Assembly (NCBI RefSeq): GCF_002159185.1
Contig: NZ_NFHD01000005.1
Coordinates: 82,612-146,611 of the forward strand
DNA length: 64,000 nt
Direction of reading: 5' to 3'
From: Gemmiger sp. An87
GTDB taxonomy: Bacteria > Bacillota > Clostridia > Oscillospirales > Ruminococcaceae
The notes under the pieces were generated by a model. It made no database searches. It was not told where the DNA came from and saw only the letters and a program-made list of their open reading frames with translations. Every line of letters begins with the position of its first letter. Position 1 is the first letter of the stretch. Shown piece by piece: positions 45,087 to 54,541 of the stretch. Both the position numbers and the translations under genes were made by a program.

Positions 45087-45126
45087 TGAAAATTTCAATG
45101 ACCCATGAGAAAGGGGACAACCCGGT

Positions 45127-45759
45127 ATGAATATCATCCTGTTAGGCGCTCCCGGTGCAGGTAAAGGCACTCAGGCGGAGGTAATCTGCGACAAGCTGAA
45201 GATCCCCGCTGTGAGCACCGGCAACATCCTGCGTGCTGCTGTCAAAAACGGCACCGAGATGGGGCTGAAGGCTCAGGAGTTTATCGACAAGGGCGCGCTT
45301 GTCCCTGATTCCGTCATCATTGGCATCATCAAGGAACGTCTGGCTGAGCCGGACTGCGCCAATGGCTTCATCCTGGACGGCGTGCCCCGCACGGTGGCCC
45401 AGGCTGAGGCACTGGAGCAGATGGGCGTGGTCATCGACAAGGTGGTTGACCTGGAAGTGGCGGACGAGATCATCATTCATCGCCTCGCCGGCCGCCGCGT
45501 ATGCTCGGCCTGCGGTGCGTCCTACCACGTGGAAAACAAGCCCAGCCGGGAGCCTGACCGGTGCGATCGCTGCGGCGGCGCGCTGATCATCCGCAAGGAC
45601 GATGCTCCCGAAACCGTGAAGGGCCGCCTGAAGGCCTATCACGAGCTCACCGAGCCGCTGATCGCGTTCTACCGTGAACGCGGCAAGCTGGTGGTGGTAG
45701 AAGGTCATGAAAGCATTGCCGACACCAGCGAACTGCTGCTGAAAGCACTGGAGGCGTGA
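45127..45759 (+). CDS. adk: Adenylate kinase, zinc-lid type
   Basis: The protein has 210 residues and starts at ATG 45127 behind AAAGGGGA. The P-loop is GAPGAGKGT (7-15), and DGVPRT takes the place of the usual DGFPRT. The lid carries four cysteines (CSAC and CDRC), so it is the zinc-stabilised Gram-positive form. It interconverts AMP, ATP and ADP. Its stop overlaps the map region. Confidence 0.98.
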   Translation: MNIILLGAPGAGKGTQAEVICDKLKIPAVSTGNILRAAVKNGTEMGLKAQEFIDKGALVPDSVIIGIIKERLAEPDCANGFILDGVPRTVAQAEALEQMGVVIDKVVDLEVADEIIIHRLAGRRVCSACGASYHVENKPSREPDRCDRCGGALIIRKDDAPETVKGRLKAYHELTEPLIAFYRERGKLVVVEGHESIADTSELLLKALEA

Positions 45760-45764
45760 GCATC

Positions 45765-46538
45765 GTGATCCAGATCAAAAATGCCAAAGAGTTGGAGGTC
45801 ATGCGGCGAGCCTGTGAAATCAGCGCCGCCGCCCTCCGGCTCGGGGGCGAGTCGATCGAGGCTGGTATTACTACCGCCGACATTGACAAGATTATTTATG
45901 ACTATATCGTGAAGCAGGGTGCAAAACCCAACTTCAAAGGCCTTTACGGTTTCCCGGGCACTGCGTGCATCAGCGTCAACGACGAAGTGATCCACGGTAT
46001 CCCTTCGAAAAAGAAGGTGATCCGGCCCGGCGATATTGTCAGCATCGACACAGGCGCTGCCTGGGGCGGCTTCAACGGCGACAATGCCTGCACCTTCGGG
46101 TGCGGCAAGCTGGACCTGGAAGCCCAGCGGTTGCTGGATGTGACCCGCGAGTCGCTGCACAGGGGCATTCGTGCCGCGGTGTGCGGCGCCCGCATCGGCG
46201 ACATCAGCAACGCCGTGCAGACCTATGTTGAGGAACATGGGTTTTCGGTGGTGCGCAGCTTTGTGGGCCACGGCGTGGGCAAAGAGCTCCACGAGGACCC
46301 CGAGGTGCCGAACTACGGCAAACCCGGGCGCGGCCCCCGGCTGGTCAGCGGCATGACCCTGGCCATTGAGCCCATGGTCAACCAAAAACACTATTCAGTG
46401 GCAACACAATCCGATGGATGGACGGTAAAAACGGCGGACGGCGGTCTTTCTGCCCATTTTGAGCACTCGATCGCCATTACCTCCGCAGGGCCGGTCGTCT
46501 TGACAAAGGACTGGGAGGGACCGGGATGGACTTTGTAA
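45765..46538 (+). CDS. map: Type I methionine aminopeptidase
   Basis: The protein has 257 residues from GTG 45765, ten bases after GGAGG (45750-45754). A GTG at 45756 overlaps the adk stop but is only one base from the same site, so it is less likely. The dimetal ligands are visible: Asp in SIDTGAAWGG and GDNACTF, His in GHGVGKELHEDP, Glu in AIEPM and FEHSIAIT. It removes N-terminal Met from new proteins. It overlaps the KOW gene by 13 bases. Confidence 0.96.
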   Translation: MIQIKNAKELEVMRRACEISAAALRLGGESIEAGITTADIDKIIYDYIVKQGAKPNFKGLYGFPGTACISVNDEVIHGIPSKKKVIRPGDIVSIDTGAAWGGFNGDNACTFGCGKLDLEAQRLLDVTRESLHRGIRAAVCGARIGDISNAVQTYVEEHGFSVVRSFVGHGVGKELHEDPEVPNYGKPGRGPRLVSGMTLAIEPMVNQKHYSVATQSDGWTVKTADGGLSAHFEHSIAITSAGPVVLTKDWEGPGWTL

Positions 46539-46777
46539 AAGGTCAGCTCGTTCGATCCCTTGCCGGGCGCGACAAGACCCGCACCTTTGCGGTAATGGCC
46601 GTGGAAGGCCAGATGCTTTCTCTCGCAGACGGCAGTCTGCGCAAAGTAAGCCGGCCGAAGGCCAAAAAGATAAGGCATGTGGCCCCCACCGCCACCGTCC
46701 TGCGGGAAGAGATTCTCGCAGACGACACACAGCTCAGTGAGGCGATCCGCGCCTATGACGCTGATCACCCCATGTAA
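46526..46777 (+). CDS. KOW-domain RNA-binding protein (L14e/L27e-like)
   Basis: The protein has 83 residues and starts at ATG 46526 inside the end of map, behind GGGAGGG. It begins [20 protein letters not shown], a KOW strand pair, and has [15 protein letters not shown], the typical basic end. Such small proteins sit between map and infA in many Clostridia. The role, probably ribosome- or rRNA-linked, is not established. Confidence 0.88.
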   Translation: MDFVKGQLVRSLAGRDKTRTFAVMAVEGQMLSLADGSLRKVSRPKAKKIRHVAPTATVLREEILADDTQLSEAIRAYDADHPM

Positions 46778-46797
46778 ACTCACGAGGAGGGAAGAGC

Positions 46798-47016
46798 TTG
46801 TCTAAAGAAGACGTAATCGAAGTTGAGGGCACGGTCGTAGAGGCCCTGCCCAATGCCACCTTCCGGGTGGAGCTGGCAAACGGCCATCGGTTGCTGGCAC
46901 ACATCTCCGGCAAACTGCGGACCAACTTCATCCGCATCCTGCCCGGCGATAAAGTAACACTGGAAATGTCGCCCTATGATCTTACCAAGGGCCGCATCAC
47001 CTGGCGCTCCAAGTAA
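46798..47016 (+). CDS. infA: Translation initiation factor IF-1
   Basis: The protein has 72 residues and starts with TTG 46798 behind GAGGAGGG. It reads [20 protein letters not shown] and ends [11 protein letters not shown], the complete IF-1 OB fold. It binds the 30S A site during initiation. The TTG start has a strong ribosome-binding site and standard length. Confidence 0.97.
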   Translation: MSKEDVIEVEGTVVEALPNATFRVELANGHRLLAHISGKLRTNFIRILPGDKVTLEMSPYDLTKGRITWRSK

Positions 47017-47049
47017 GAGCGTCCTTGAGTCAAAAGGAGGTTCATCATC

Positions 47050-47163
47050 ATGAAGGTTAAACCTTCCGTGAAACCCATCTGCGAAAAATGCAAGGTCATC
47101 AAGCGCAAAGGCCGCGTGATGGTCATCTGCGAAAACCCCAAGCACAAGCAGCGCCAGGGCTGA
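47050..47163 (+). CDS. rpmJ: 50S ribosomal protein L36 (zinc type)
   Basis: The protein has only 37 residues, from ATG 47050 behind AAGGAGG. It reads [20 protein letters not shown] and ends [12 protein letters not shown]. Three Cys and one His form the zinc site. The location between infA and rpsM is the standard one. The 94-base gap after it holds a weak G-rich hairpin. Confidence 0.98.
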   Translation: MKVKPSVKPICEKCKVIKRKGRVMVICENPKHKQRQG

Positions 47164-47257
47164 TTTAAAGCCCAAAACGCTAGGGGGGCAAGTGCGTAGA
47201 TTCCCGGCGCAGCCCCCGACATGGACATGGGATGTTAATTTAGGAGGTTTTTAAACT

Positions 47258-47629
47258 ATGGCACGTATTGCCGGCGTTGACCTGCCCCGCGAGAAGCGCG
47301 TTGAAGTAGGCCTGACTTATATCTATGGCATTGGTCCCAGCACTGCTAAGCAGATCCTGGCTGGTACCGGTATCAATCCCGACACCCGCGTTAAGGACCT
47401 GACCGCTGAGGAAGAGGGCCTGATCCGTGAGTATCTGGACAAGAACAACATCATCGTGGAAGGTGACCTGCGCCGTAACGTTGCGCTGGACATCAAGCGT
47501 CTGGTGGAAGTCCAGTGCTACCGCGGTGTCCGCCATCGTAAGGGCCTGCCCGTTCATGGTCAGCGCACCAAGACCAATGCCCGTACCCGCAAAGGTCCCA
47601 AGCGCACTGTGGCGAACAAGAAGAAGTAA
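47258..47629 (+). CDS. rpsM: 30S ribosomal protein S13
   Basis: The protein has 123 residues and starts at ATG 47258 behind TAGGAGG. It begins [20 protein letters not shown] and has [21 protein letters not shown]13 contacts the P-site tRNA and the 50S bridge B1. Confidence 0.99.
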   Translation: MARIAGVDLPREKRVEVGLTYIYGIGPSTAKQILAGTGINPDTRVKDLTAEEEGLIREYLDKNNIIVEGDLRRNVALDIKRLVEVQCYRGVRHRKGLPVHGQRTKTNARTRKGPKRTVANKKK

Positions 47630-47644
47630 GGAGGAGCAAGAGAA

Positions 47645-48052
47645 ATGGCAATCAAAGCTGCTGCTAAAAAGGGCGCCGTCCGCACCAAGCGGCGCGAGCG
47701 CAAGAACATTGAGCGCGGCGCTGCTCACATCCAGAGTACCTTTAACAATACCATTGTTACCATTACGGATACTCAGGGCAACACCGTTTCTTGGGCCAGC
47801 TCTGGCGGTCTGAACTTCCGCGGTTCCCGTAAGAGCACTCCGTTTGCTGCCCAGTCCGCTGCCGAGACCGCAGCGAAGGCCGCTATGGAGCATGGCATGA
47901 AGACTGTTGAAGTGTACGTGAAGGGCCCCGGCGCTGGCCGTGAGGCTGCCATCCGTGCCCTGCAGGCCACCGGTCTGGAAGTCAACATGATCAAAGACGT
48001 TACCCCCATCCCCCACAACGGCTGCCGTCCCCCGAAGCGCCGCCGCATTTGA
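47645..48052 (+). CDS. rpsK: 30S ribosomal protein S11
   Basis: The protein has 135 residues and starts at ATG 47645 behind AAGGAGG. It has [20 protein letters not shown] and ends [18 protein letters not shown]. It lies in the 30S platform near the mRNA exit. Confidence 0.99.
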   Translation: MAIKAAAKKGAVRTKRRERKNIERGAAHIQSTFNNTIVTITDTQGNTVSWASSGGLNFRGSRKSTPFAAQSAAETAAKAAMEHGMKTVEVYVKGPGAGREAAIRALQATGLEVNMIKDVTPIPHNGCRPPKRRRI

Positions 48053-48073
48053 TCGAAAGGAGAAACTACAGTT

Positions 48074-48676
48074 ATGGCTAAGAATATGCAGCCTATCGCA
48101 AAGCGCTGCCGCGCTCTGGGCATTTCTCCTGCTGTTATGGGTTATGCGAAGAAGAACACCAATCGCAATCCTGGCGGCCAGATGAGAAAGAAGAAGAGTG
48201 AGTACGCTCTTCAGTTGGCCGAAAAGCAGAAGGTCAAGTTCGTCTACGGCATCATGGAGCGTCAGTTCCGTTCCTACTACGAGAAGGCCAGCCGTATGCC
48301 CGGCAAGACCGGTGAGAACCTGCTGATCCTGGTGGAGCGCCGCCTGGACAACGTGGTTTACCGCCTGGGCTTCGCCGCTACCCGTCGTGAGGCTCGTCAG
48401 CTGGTGAGCCACGCTCACTTCACCGTGAACGGCAAGAAGGTTAACATTCCTTCCTACCTGGTGAAGGCTGGCGACGTGGTGGAGGTTGCCTCCGCCAGCC
48501 GCTCTTCCGTGAAGTTCAGCAAGCTGACCGGTGAGGACGCCCCCGTGGTTGCCCTGCCCCAGTGGCTGGATCGTGAGAAGAACTCTCTGAAGGGCACTGT
48601 TACCAAGCTGCCCGTTCGCGAGGATATCGACCTGCCGGTTGAGGAACACCTGATCGTTGAGTTGTACTCCAAGTAA
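48074..48676 (+). CDS. rpsD: 30S ribosomal protein S4
   Basis: The protein has 200 residues and starts at ATG 48074 behind GAAAGGAG. The S4 RNA-binding domain is clear ([20 protein letters not shown], then [20 protein letters not shown]). S4 starts 30S assembly and often controls its own mRNA. Here it is encoded in the alpha operon rather than alone. Confidence 0.98.
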   Translation: MAKNMQPIAKRCRALGISPAVMGYAKKNTNRNPGGQMRKKKSEYALQLAEKQKVKFVYGIMERQFRSYYEKASRMPGKTGENLLILVERRLDNVVYRLGFAATRREARQLVSHAHFTVNGKKVNIPSYLVKAGDVVEVASASRSSVKFSKLTGEDAPVVALPQWLDREKNSLKGTVTKLPVREDIDLPVEEHLIVELYSK

Positions 48677-48709
48677 TAAGCTCAGCGCATAGGGAAAGCG
48701 AACAACAAA

Positions 48710-48736
48710 GGCCGGCCAAACGTGCTTTGGCCGGCC
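48710..48736 (+). other. Perfect hairpin between rpsD and rpoA
   Basis: GGCCGGCCAAA (48710-48720) pairs exactly with TTTGGCCGGCC (48726-48736) around CGTGC. There is no T tail. It ends six bases before the rpoA ribosome-binding site, so it could tune rpoA translation or protect a processed 5' end. Confidence 0.6.
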
Positions 48737-48755
48737 CACCAAGGAGGGTTTTACT

Positions 48756-49712
48756 ATGATGGAGATTGAACGCCCCAGAATCGATACCACCAGCCTGTCT
48801 CCGGACGGCCGCTACGGCAAGTTCGTCGTTGAGCCTCTGGAGCGCGGTTTTGGTACCACCTTGGGCAATAGCTTACGGCGTGTCCTGCTTTCGTCGCTTC
48901 CCGGCGTTGCCGTCACCAGCGTAAAGATCGATGGCGTAGTCCACGAGTTCAGCACCATTCCCGGCGTGAAAGAAGACGTGACCGAGATTGTACTGAATCT
49001 GAAGGGCATCGCCGCCAAGCTCTACGCCGACGGACCTGTCACCGTGCGCATCGAAGCGTCCGGTGAGGGGGAGGTTACTGCTGGCAGCATCAAGCCCAGC
49101 GATGAGATCGAGGTGCTCAACCCCGAATGGCACATCGCCACCCTGGAAGAGAACGGCAAGCTCGTGATGGAGTTGACCTTCGACAAGGGCCGCGGCTATG
49201 TGCCGGCAGAGCGTAACAAGCAGGCTGTGCTGGAAAAGAACGACCTGAATGTTCTGCCCATCGACAGCATCTACACCCCCGTTCTGAAAGTCAACTACAC
49301 GGTGGAAAACACCCGCGTTGGCCAGATCACCGACTATGACAAGCTGACTCTGGAAGTTTGGACCGACGGCACCATCAACGCCAAAGAGGCTGTTAGCCTG
49401 GCGGCCCGCGTGCTGACCGAGCACCTGAACCTGTTTGTCAATCTGTCGGAAGAGGCCATGGGCGCTGAGATCATGGTGGAGAAGGACGATAAGGGCAAGG
49501 AGAAGGCTCTGGAGATGACCATCGAAGAGCTGGATCTGAGCGTGCGTTCCTTCAACTGCCTGAAGCGTGCCGGCATCAACACCGTGGAAGACTTGATCAA
49601 CAAGTCCGAGGACGAAATGATGAAAGTTCGGAACCTCGGCCGCAAAAGCCTGGAAGAAGTCATGGCAAAGCTGGACTCCCTGGGCTTCACACTTACCAAA
49701 GACGACGAGTAA
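48756..49712 (+). CDS. rpoA: RNA polymerase alpha subunit
   Basis: The protein has 318 residues and starts at ATG 48756 (or the next ATG codon) behind AAGGAGGG. The N-terminal assembly domain has [20 protein letters not shown], and the C-terminal DNA-binding domain has [20 protein letters not shown] then LGRKSLEEV. The length is normal. Confidence 0.99.
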   Translation: MMEIERPRIDTTSLSPDGRYGKFVVEPLERGFGTTLGNSLRRVLLSSLPGVAVTSVKIDGVVHEFSTIPGVKEDVTEIVLNLKGIAAKLYADGPVTVRIEASGEGEVTAGSIKPSDEIEVLNPEWHIATLEENGKLVMELTFDKGRGYVPAERNKQAVLEKNDLNVLPIDSIYTPVLKVNYTVENTRVGQITDYDKLTLEVWTDGTINAKEAVSLAARVLTEHLNLFVNLSEEAMGAEIMVEKDDKGKEKALEMTIEELDLSVRSFNCLKRAGINTVEDLINKSEDEMMKVRNLGRKSLEEVMAKLDSLGFTLTKDDE

Positions 49713-49735
49713 TTACTGCAAAGGAGTGAAACGGG

Positions 49736-50077
49736 ATGCCCGGTACCAGAAAACTCGGCCGGACCAGCGATCACCGCAACGCTATGCTGCGCGCTATGGT
49801 CACCTACCTGTTTGAAAACGGCAAAATCGAGACCACCGTTACCCGCGCCAAGGAAGTTCGTTCCATGGCGGAGAAGATGGTAACCCTGGGTAAGAAGGAA
49901 GATCTGCATTCCAAGCGTCAGGTCTTCTCCTACATTACCAAGGAGACCGTTGCCAAGAAAGTCATCGATGAGTACGGCCCCAAGTATGCCGACCGCAACG
50001 GCGGCTACACCCGCATCATCAAGATCGGCGCCCGCCGCGGCGATGCTGCCGAGATGGCGATCATCGAGCTGGTTTAA
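49736..50077 (+). CDS. rplQ: 50S ribosomal protein L17
   Basis: The protein has 113 residues and starts at ATG 49736 behind AAGGAG. It begins [20 protein letters not shown], then [20 protein letters not shown]. It is the last gene of the cluster and a terminator follows within 13 bases. Confidence 0.99.
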   Translation: MPGTRKLGRTSDHRNAMLRAMVTYLFENGKIETTVTRAKEVRSMAEKMVTLGKKEDLHSKRQVFSYITKETVAKKVIDEYGPKYADRNGGYTRIIKIGARRGDAAEMAIIELV

Positions 50078-50089
50078 TCAAAGCCTGCG

Positions 50090-50120
50090 ATCCCTGCCCT
50101 GTAATGGGCAGGGATTTTTT
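50090..50120 (+). terminator. Terminator of the ribosomal protein cluster
   Basis: ATCCCTGCCC pairs perfectly with GGGCAGGGAT around TGTAAT and runs into TTTTT. Confidence 0.95.
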
Positions 50121-50200
50121 GCTGTTTCAGGGAATTGGAATGCAGCTGGAAAATCCGGCAGTCCAATCTGAATTTCACAGCAAAGAAGCCCGCGAAAATA

Positions 50201-50229
50201 TTGACGGAACGCCCCGGGATGCCTATAAT
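50201..50229 (+). promoter_or_regulatory. Promoter of the SAM hydrolase-ECF genes
   Basis: TTGACG (50201-50206), 17 bases, TATAAT (50224-50229): close to consensus. A leader of about 85 bases follows before the ATG at 50320. Confidence 0.85.
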
Positions 50230-50319
50230 AAAAGTTGTTGTTTTTCCCGCCCGAGGGGTGCGGCCGGAATGGTGCGTACCGTGCAGGGCGATCCCATTGG
50301 CAAAGGAGCGAATTGACCC

Positions 50320-51174
50320 ATGAAACCCTTGATCCTGCAATCCGACTTCGGCCTGGCAGACGGCGCGGTGAGCGCCATGTACGGTGTGGCCGAGGGCGTG
50401 TGCGACAGCCTGCGCGTGTACGATCTGACCCATGACATTCCCCAGTATGATATCTGGGAAGCCAGCTACCGCCTGATCCAGACGGTGCAATACTGGCCTG
50501 AGGGCAGCGTGTTCGTGAGCGTTGTGGACCCGGGCGTGGGAAGCGACCGGCGCAGCATTGTGGCAAAAACCAGCGGCGGTCATTACATTGTCACACCGGA
50601 CAACGGTACCCTGACCCACATCAAGCGGATGAGCGGTATCGTAGAGGCCCGTGTGATCGACGAGACAGTCAATCGCCTGCCCAATTCCGGCGAGAGCTAC
50701 ACCTTCCATGGCCGTGACATCTATGCCTTCACCGGCGCGCGCCTGGCTTCCGGCGTGATTGGCTGGGAAGAAGTAGGCCCGACCATTGATCCGGCCAGCA
50801 TTGTGGAGCTTCCGGTGGTGGATGCTGTGCTGGATGGTGATGTGGTGAGCGGTACCATCGATGTGCTGGACGTACGGTTCGGCAGTCTGTGGACCAACAT
50901 TCCCCGCACCCTGTTCGCGGCATTGAACATCGAACACGGCCAGCGGGTGGAGATTACCATCAGCAACGACACCCGGGTGCTGTACAAAAACATTATGGTA
51001 TACGCCAAGAGCTTCGCGGATGTGTATGTGGGTGAGCCTCTGCTGTATGTGAACAGTCTGGACAATCTGGCTGTGGCCATCAACCAGGGCAGCTTTGCCC
51101 GGGCCTATAACATTGGCACCGGTACTTCCTGGCGCATCAGTGTGCGCAAGGCACCCCGTATGATCTACGAATAA
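50320..51174 (+). CDS. SAM hydrolase (S-adenosyl-L-methionine hydroxide adenosyltransferase family)
   Basis: The protein has 284 residues and starts at ATG 50320 behind AAAGGAG. It opens MKPLILQSDFGLADGAVSAM and has SVVDPGVGSDRR, both hallmarks of the former DUF62 family. The known reaction splits S-adenosylmethionine with hydroxide to adenosine and methionine. It stands directly before an ECF transporter S component, an association seen in other Firmicutes, which suggests that the transported compound is linked to SAM, methionine or adenosine metabolism. That link is inference. Confidence 0.9.
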   Translation: MKPLILQSDFGLADGAVSAMYGVAEGVCDSLRVYDLTHDIPQYDIWEASYRLIQTVQYWPEGSVFVSVVDPGVGSDRRSIVAKTSGGHYIVTPDNGTLTHIKRMSGIVEARVIDETVNRLPNSGESYTFHGRDIYAFTGARLASGVIGWEEVGPTIDPASIVELPVVDAVLDGDVVSGTIDVLDVRFGSLWTNIPRTLFAALNIEHGQRVEITISNDTRVLYKNIMVYAKSFADVYVGEPLLYVNSLDNLAVAINQGSFARAYNIGTGTSWRISVRKAPRMIYE

Positions 51175-51254
51175 GGTCCGTCCGGGCCGGAATTTAGGGA
51201 GTTCTTGCGTGCTTCCGGTCCGTGATTCATACAAGAAAAAGTGAGGGAATCGTC

Positions 51255-51797
51255 ATGAAAAAAATGTCTGTAAAAACCGTTGTCGCCATCGGTATTGGCG
51301 CAGCTCTGTTCTTTGTGCTGGGTAAGATCTCCATTCCCACCCCGGTACCCAACACCTATGTAAGCCTGCAGTACGCTATCCAGGCTGTGTTTGCCGGTCT
51401 GTTCGGACCCATCGCCGGCCTGGTAATCGGTCTGATCGGCCATGCTTTGGTGGACTTCACCGCTTACGGCCCCTGGTGGAGCTGGATCATCGCTTCCGGC
51501 GTGTTCGGTCTGCTGACCGGCCTGTTCCTGGGCAAGCTGGATCTGGAGAGCGGCGAGTTCGGCAAAAAGCAGATCATCCTGTTCAACGTTTCTCAGCTGA
51601 TCGCCCATGTGATCTGCTGGGGTCTGGTAGCTCCCGTTCTGGACATTGTGATTTACAATGAGCCTCTTGAGAAGCTGTTTGCTCAGGGCCTGACCGCCGG
51701 TATCGTGAACGCCATCACCACCGGTGTGGTGGGCACTATCCTGCTGGTTGCTTACGCCAAGACCCGCGCCAAGAAGGGCTCCCTGAACAAGGAGTAA
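51255..51797 (+). CDS. ECF transporter S component (UPF0397-like)
   Basis: The protein has 180 residues. ATG 51255 follows GTGAGGGA. It has about five hydrophobic helices, opening MKKMSVKTVVAIGIGAALFF, with NTYVSLQYAIQAVFAGLFGP and IGHALVDFTAYGPWWSWIIA. This is the UPF0397/YkoE-type substrate-binding S component, often labelled riboflavin ECF without proof. The fused ATPase and EcfT genes follow. The true substrate is unknown. Confidence 0.85.
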   Translation: MKKMSVKTVVAIGIGAALFFVLGKISIPTPVPNTYVSLQYAIQAVFAGLFGPIAGLVIGLIGHALVDFTAYGPWWSWIIASGVFGLLTGLFLGKLDLESGEFGKKQIILFNVSQLIAHVICWGLVAPVLDIVIYNEPLEKLFAQGLTAGIVNAITTGVVGTILLVAYAKTRAKKGSLNKE

Positions 51798-51831
51798 TCC
51801 ACCGGCCTGGTTGGCCTTGATCCCGAGCAAA

Positions 51832-51874
51832 AGCGGGGCCTTCCGGCAAAGTACGCCGAAAGCCCCGCTTTTTC
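51832..51874 (+). terminator. Attenuator-like terminator between the S component and the ECF ATPase
   Basis: AGCGGGGCCTTCCGGC and CGCCGAAAGCCCCGCT form a stem with mismatches, followed by TTTTC. Two more small hairpins (GCCCGC..GCGGGC near 51887 and CAGGGAA..TTCCCTG near 51918) lie before the next gene. It may reduce ATPase expression relative to the S component. Confidence 0.65.
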
Positions 51875-51994
51875 TATGAATAGCCCGCATTGAACGGCGG
51901 GCAGATATTTCCAAACAGGGAATGTGTTTTCCCTGCAATACCGCCGCCCCATCTTCCGGCGCGCGGGAAGAGCTACAAAAACGGAGGAACCGCC

Positions 51995-53716
51995 GTGGCA
52001 CAGCCCATCATTGAATTCAAGAATTTTGGCTTCCAGTACGACGCCCAGGCAGAGCCCACATTGTATAACATCGATCTGGCCATTCAGCCGGGAGAACGGG
52101 TGCTGATTGCAGGCCCGTCCGGCAGCGGCAAGAGCACTATTGCCAGCTGCATCAATGGATTGATCCCTTTCAGCTATCCGGGCCGCTGCACCGGCAGCCT
52201 GACGGTGGACGGAGTGGATGCGCCCAATGCCAGCATCTTTGAGCTTTCCAAGCATGTGGGCACCGTTCTGCAGGACCCGGATGGCCAGTTTATTGGCCTG
52301 ACCGTGGGCGAGGACATTGCCTTTGCGCTGGAAAACCAGTGTGTTGCTCAGCCGGAGATGAAACAGACCGTGGAGCGAGTGGCCCGCCTGGTGGATGTGG
52401 AAAATCTGCTGGAGCAGGAACCGCATGCTTTGAGCGGCGGGCAGAAGCAGCGGGTGAGTTTGGCCGGTGTAATGGTGGATGACGTAAAGGTCCTGCTGTT
52501 TGACGAGCCGCTGGCCAACCTGGACCCGGCTGCCGGCAAGCAGACCATTGAGCTGATCGACCAGGTACAGCAGAAGACAGGGGCTACGGTGATCATCATC
52601 GAACACCGGCTGGAGGACGTGCTCTGGCGCAGTGTGGACCGGATTGTGCTCATGGGGGAAGGCCGTATTCTGGCGGATACCACCCCTGAGGCCCTGCTGG
52701 CTGGGAATCAGCTGGCGGAAAACGGCATCCGGGAACCTCTGTATATCACGGCTCTGAAGTATGCGGGCGTATCGCTGGAAGCAGAGAAAAAGCCCGCTCA
52801 CGTGGATACGCTGTGCCTCACCGAACAGGACAAGGCAGCGGTTCGCACCTGGTACCAGCAGACGGTGGCCCGGCCGCAGGCTCCTGCGATTGCTCCGCTG
52901 CTGGAGGTCAAAGATCTGTGCTTTGGTTACAGCGAGGGCGTGACCAACCTGCGGGATGTGAGCTTCACGCTGAATGAGGGCGACATGGTGAGCATTGTGG
53001 GCCGGAACGGCGCGGGCAAAAGTACCCTGGCCAAGCTGATCTGCGGCTTTGAAACGCCTCGAAGCGGCAGTGTGTGGCTGAATGGCCGGAACCTGGAGGG
53101 CGATACCATCAAGGAGCGGGCCGCTCACATCGGCTATGTGATGCAGAACCCCAACCAGATGATCAGCCAGAGCCTGATTTTTGACGAGGTGGCGCTGGGC
53201 CTGCGCACCGCGAAGCTGCCGGAGGACGAGGTGGAGCGCCGGGTGAACGAGGCGCTCACCATCTGTGGGCTGTATCCCTTCCGGAAATGGCCGGTATCTG
53301 CGTTGTCCTTTGGCCAGAAGAAGCGGGTGACCATTGCCAGTGTGCTGGTGATGCAGCCCAAGGTGCTGATTCTGGACGAGCCCACCGCCGGTCAGGATTT
53401 CCGCCATTACACTGAGATCATGGAATTCCTGCGCAGCCTGAACCAAAAGGGCTACACGGTGATCATGGTTACCCATGATATGCATCTGATGCTGGAATAC
53501 ACCAGCCGCGCTCTGGTATTTAACCAAAGCCGGATGATCGGCGACCTGACTCCTGCAGAGCTTCTGTGCGACAGCGCTCTGGTGGAGCAGGCGGCTTTGA
53601 AGGAGACCAGTCTCTTTACCCTGGCCCAGAAATGCGGCATTCAGCCGCCGGAGGCCTTTGTACAGCATTTTATCGACTACGACCGGGAGGTACGCGACAA
53701 GTGGCAAACAGTTTGA
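51995..53716 (+). CDS. ECF transporter ATPase, two ABC domains in one chain (EcfA1-EcfA2 fusion)
   Basis: The protein has 573 residues. The start is GTG 51995 behind CGGAGGA. The first ABC domain has GPSGSGKST, LSGGQKQRV and FDEPLANLDP; the second has GRNGAGKST, LSFGQKKRV and LDEPTAGQD. Both sets of motifs are intact. It powers the ECF transporter through EcfT. The end overlaps ecfT by 16 bases. An upstream in-frame extension runs into a hairpin region and was rejected. Confidence 0.92.
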   Translation: MAQPIIEFKNFGFQYDAQAEPTLYNIDLAIQPGERVLIAGPSGSGKSTIASCINGLIPFSYPGRCTGSLTVDGVDAPNASIFELSKHVGTVLQDPDGQFIGLTVGEDIAFALENQCVAQPEMKQTVERVARLVDVENLLEQEPHALSGGQKQRVSLAGVMVDDVKVLLFDEPLANLDPAAGKQTIELIDQVQQKTGATVIIIEHRLEDVLWRSVDRIVLMGEGRILADTTPEALLAGNQLAENGIREPLYITALKYAGVSLEAEKKPAHVDTLCLTEQDKAAVRTWYQQTVARPQAPAIAPLLEVKDLCFGYSEGVTNLRDVSFTLNEGDMVSIVGRNGAGKSTLAKLICGFETPRSGSVWLNGRNLEGDTIKERAAHIGYVMQNPNQMISQSLIFDEVALGLRTAKLPEDEVERRVNEALTICGLYPFRKWPVSALSFGQKKRVTIASVLVMQPKVLILDEPTAGQDFRHYTEIMEFLRSLNQKGYTVIMVTHDMHLMLEYTSRALVFNQSRMIGDLTPAELLCDSALVEQAALKETSLFTLAQKCGIQPPEAFVQHFIDYDREVRDKWQTV

Positions 53717-54534
53717 TCCTTTCCTATCTGCCCCGGGGCAGCGTGGTGCATAAGCTTACCGGCACCACCAAGCTGATTGTATTCCTGCTGTTCAGTGTGG
53801 CCACCATGGTTACCTACGATACCCGGGTGCTGGTGGTTTTTCTGGTGATGAGCCTGGCCATCTTCAAGATCAGTCGGGTGCACTACCGGGATGTAAAGCT
53901 CATTTTGTGGATGGCGTTTGTCTTCCTTTTGCTGAATAACCTGTTCGTGTACCTGTTCAAGCCGGAGTATGGCGTGGAGATTTATCAGAGCCGCACCCTG
54001 CTCGTACAGCTGATCGGGCCCTATACCATCACGGCACAGCAGCTGTTTTATCATCTGAATATGACGCTGAAGGTGGTTGTGGTCATTCCGCTGGCCCTGG
54101 TGTTCATTCTTTGCACTGACCCCAGCGAGTTTGCGGCCAGCCTGGCCAGCATCGGTGTGAGCTACCGTATCGGCTACGCGGTAGCCCTGGCGCTGCGCTA
54201 CATTCCGGATGTGCAGCGGGATTATCACAACATCAACCAGGCCCAGCAGGCTCGTGGTGTGGATATCTCCGGCAAGGATAAGCTGATGGACCGGCTTAAG
54301 GGCAGCGCAAACATTCTGCTGCCGCTGATTCTGGGCAGCCTGAACCGCATCGAGGTCATATCCAATGCCATGGAGCTGCGCGGCTTCGGTAAGAACAAGC
54401 GCCGTACCTGGTACGCAAAGCGGCCCTTCGCCACCCGGGACTGGGTGGTGCTGATTCTTGGTGCAGTGATTGCCATTGGCTCGCTGATCCTCACCTTCTG
54501 GGACGGCAGCCGCTATTACAACCCGTTTATCTGA
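53701..54534 (+). CDS. ecfT: ECF transporter transmembrane protein EcfT
   Basis: The protein has 277 residues. The start is GTG 53701, ten bases after GGAGG. It has five or six hydrophobic helices and the two coupling helices with AxR-type motifs (QQARGVDISG and MELRGFGKNKRRTW). It joins the S component to the ATPases. The gene overlaps the ATPase gene, so the three are probably co-translated. Confidence 0.92.
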   Translation: MANSLILSYLPRGSVVHKLTGTTKLIVFLLFSVATMVTYDTRVLVVFLVMSLAIFKISRVHYRDVKLILWMAFVFLLLNNLFVYLFKPEYGVEIYQSRTLLVQLIGPYTITAQQLFYHLNMTLKVVVVIPLALVFILCTDPSEFAASLASIGVSYRIGYAVALALRYIPDVQRDYHNINQAQQARGVDISGKDKLMDRLKGSANILLPLILGSLNRIEVISNAMELRGFGKNKRRTWYAKRPFATRDWVVLILGAVIAIGSLILTFWDGSRYYNPFI

Positions 54535-54541
54535 TTGAAAT

